From the NCBI GenBank assembly GCA_947178115.1, contig CAMWXF010000107.1, forward strand, positions 1 through 6,618: a stretch of DNA of 6,618 bases, in the 5' to 3' direction. The stretch comes from an uncultured Lachnospiraceae bacterium (lineage in GTDB: Bacteria; Bacillota; Clostridia; Lachnospirales; Lachnospiraceae). Numbering within the stretch: the first letter of the stretch is position 1; every line of letters starts with the position of its first letter. Shown here piece by piece: positions 6,086 through 6,618 of the stretch. Both the position numbers and the translations under genes were made by a program. The notes under the pieces are model-generated. The model made no database searches, was not told the origin of the DNA, and saw nothing but the letters and a program-made list of their open reading frames with translations.

Positions 6086-6618
6086 ATGAACAAAGAGAGA
6101 AAACCTTTTAATGTAAAGCTGTTTTATAGGAGAACCTGTCTGATCATATATGATGTGATCAGTGTGATTCTGGCAAGTTATCTGGCGATTGTGATGCGTT
6201 ATGAATTCCGCGTGGACGCGATACCGGAGCATTTTCTGAGTCCGATTGAACATGTGATGCCGTTAAACATCGTGGTGACGCTGGCAATTTTTTACGTGTT
6301 CCGTCTGTACAGCAGTCTCTGGGCTTTCGCGGGTGAGGCGGAATTACAGAATATTGTAGTATCCTGCGTGCTGTCTACGATTGTAAATAGCGTGTGCCTG
6401 CAATTTTTTAAGACTACGTCCAGTGCGGTGCCCAGAAGTTACTATTTCCTTTATCTGTTCCTGCTGATCACATGTATATTCAGCAGCCGTTTCTCGTATC
6501 GATTTTTCCGGAGCCTGAAACATAAGCAGCAGAATAAGAAGAACAGGATTGCCGTTATGGTGATCGGAGCGGGAGAAGCGGCGAACCTGATTATTAAGGA
6601 GATCGTCAACAGCAACTT
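6086..6618 (+). CDS. FlaA1/CapD/PglF-like membrane nucleotide-sugar dehydratase, N-terminal part (cut by window end)
   Basis: I translated this frame by hand: 177 complete codons run off the window without a stop. Four hydrophobic segments appear at about 17-37, 58-73, 86-106 and 118-133, the N-terminal membrane bundle of this family. FRLYSSLWAFAGEAEL at 72-87 matches the LY-x-SLW-x-x-(A/G)-x-x-EL motif of CapD/WbpM-type proteins. PRSYYFLY at 116-123 matches their usual PRS segment. RIAVMVIGAGEAANLIIKEI at 154-173 is the glycine-rich strand-loop of the first Rossmann domain. Full-length members are about 600 residues and convert UDP-GlcNAc-type donors to 4-keto-6-deoxy sugars with a C-terminal SDR domain, which is not in this window, so catalytic competence cannot be judged. 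The gene starts 9 bases after the polymerase/ligase-like stop, consistent with one transcript. Its product could feed a 4-amino sugar that the GNAT enzyme acetylates (inference). Confidence 0.88.
   Translation, partial: MNKERKPFNVKLFYRRTCLIIYDVISVILASYLAIVMRYEFRVDAIPEHFLSPIEHVMPLNIVVTLAIFYVFRLYSSLWAFAGEAELQNIVVSCVLSTIVNSVCLQFFKTTSSAVPRSYYFLYLFLLITCIFSSRFSYRFFRSLKHKQQNKKNRIAVMVIGAGEAANLIIKEIVNSN

Noticed and set aside
1..6618. Mobile elements, CRISPR arrays, tRNA or rRNA genes, attachment sites
   Set aside because: No transposase or integrase reading frame, no regularly spaced repeats, no cloverleaf-like segment and no terminal repeats were seen; coding sequence fills nearly the whole window.

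Overview
The window reads as part of a cell-surface glycan biosynthesis locus in a low-to-mid GC Gram-positive anaerobe, most likely a member of the Clostridia such as a Lachnospiraceae species. That assignment rests on roughly balanced base composition (judged by eye), mixed use of AGA/AGG and CGN arginine codons, purine-rich ribosome binding sites and the style of the membrane proteins. It is an impression, not a proof. All genes lie on the + strand and are tightly packed. I see no RNA genes, insertion sequences, CRISPR arrays or attachment sites.

Layout: (1) about 1-88, the likely 3' end of an unseen upstream gene plus the uncertain start of (2) a GNAT-family N-acetyltransferase ending at 622. 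(3) A polyprenyl-phosphate-type family 2 glycosyltransferase (615-1592), overlapping the GNAT stop by 8 bases. (4) A 603-residue polytopic membrane protein (1621-3432) resembling GT-C-like DUF6020 proteins. (5) A 76-base gap (3433-3508) with a good sigma-A-type promoter candidate carrying an extended -10. (6) An 855-residue O-antigen ligase/polymerase-like (Wzy/WaaL-type) membrane protein (3509-6076) with an unusual extra N-terminal extracytoplasmic domain. (7) The first 177 codons of a FlaA1/CapD/PglF-like membrane nucleotide-sugar dehydratase (from 6086, cut by the window end).

How the genes may work together (inference): the GT2 enzyme would load a sugar onto undecaprenyl phosphate at the inner face of the membrane. 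The adjacent GT-C-like protein would use that lipid-linked sugar outside the membrane to decorate a glycan or other acceptor. The Wzy/WaaL-like protein would polymerise or ligate repeat units. The CapD-like enzyme and the GNAT acetyltransferase fit synthesis of an N-acetylated amino-dideoxy sugar, the aminotransferase being presumably outside the window. No wholly new system is evident. The least understood parts are the GT-C-like protein and the N-terminal domain and acidic loop of the polymerase/ligase-like protein.
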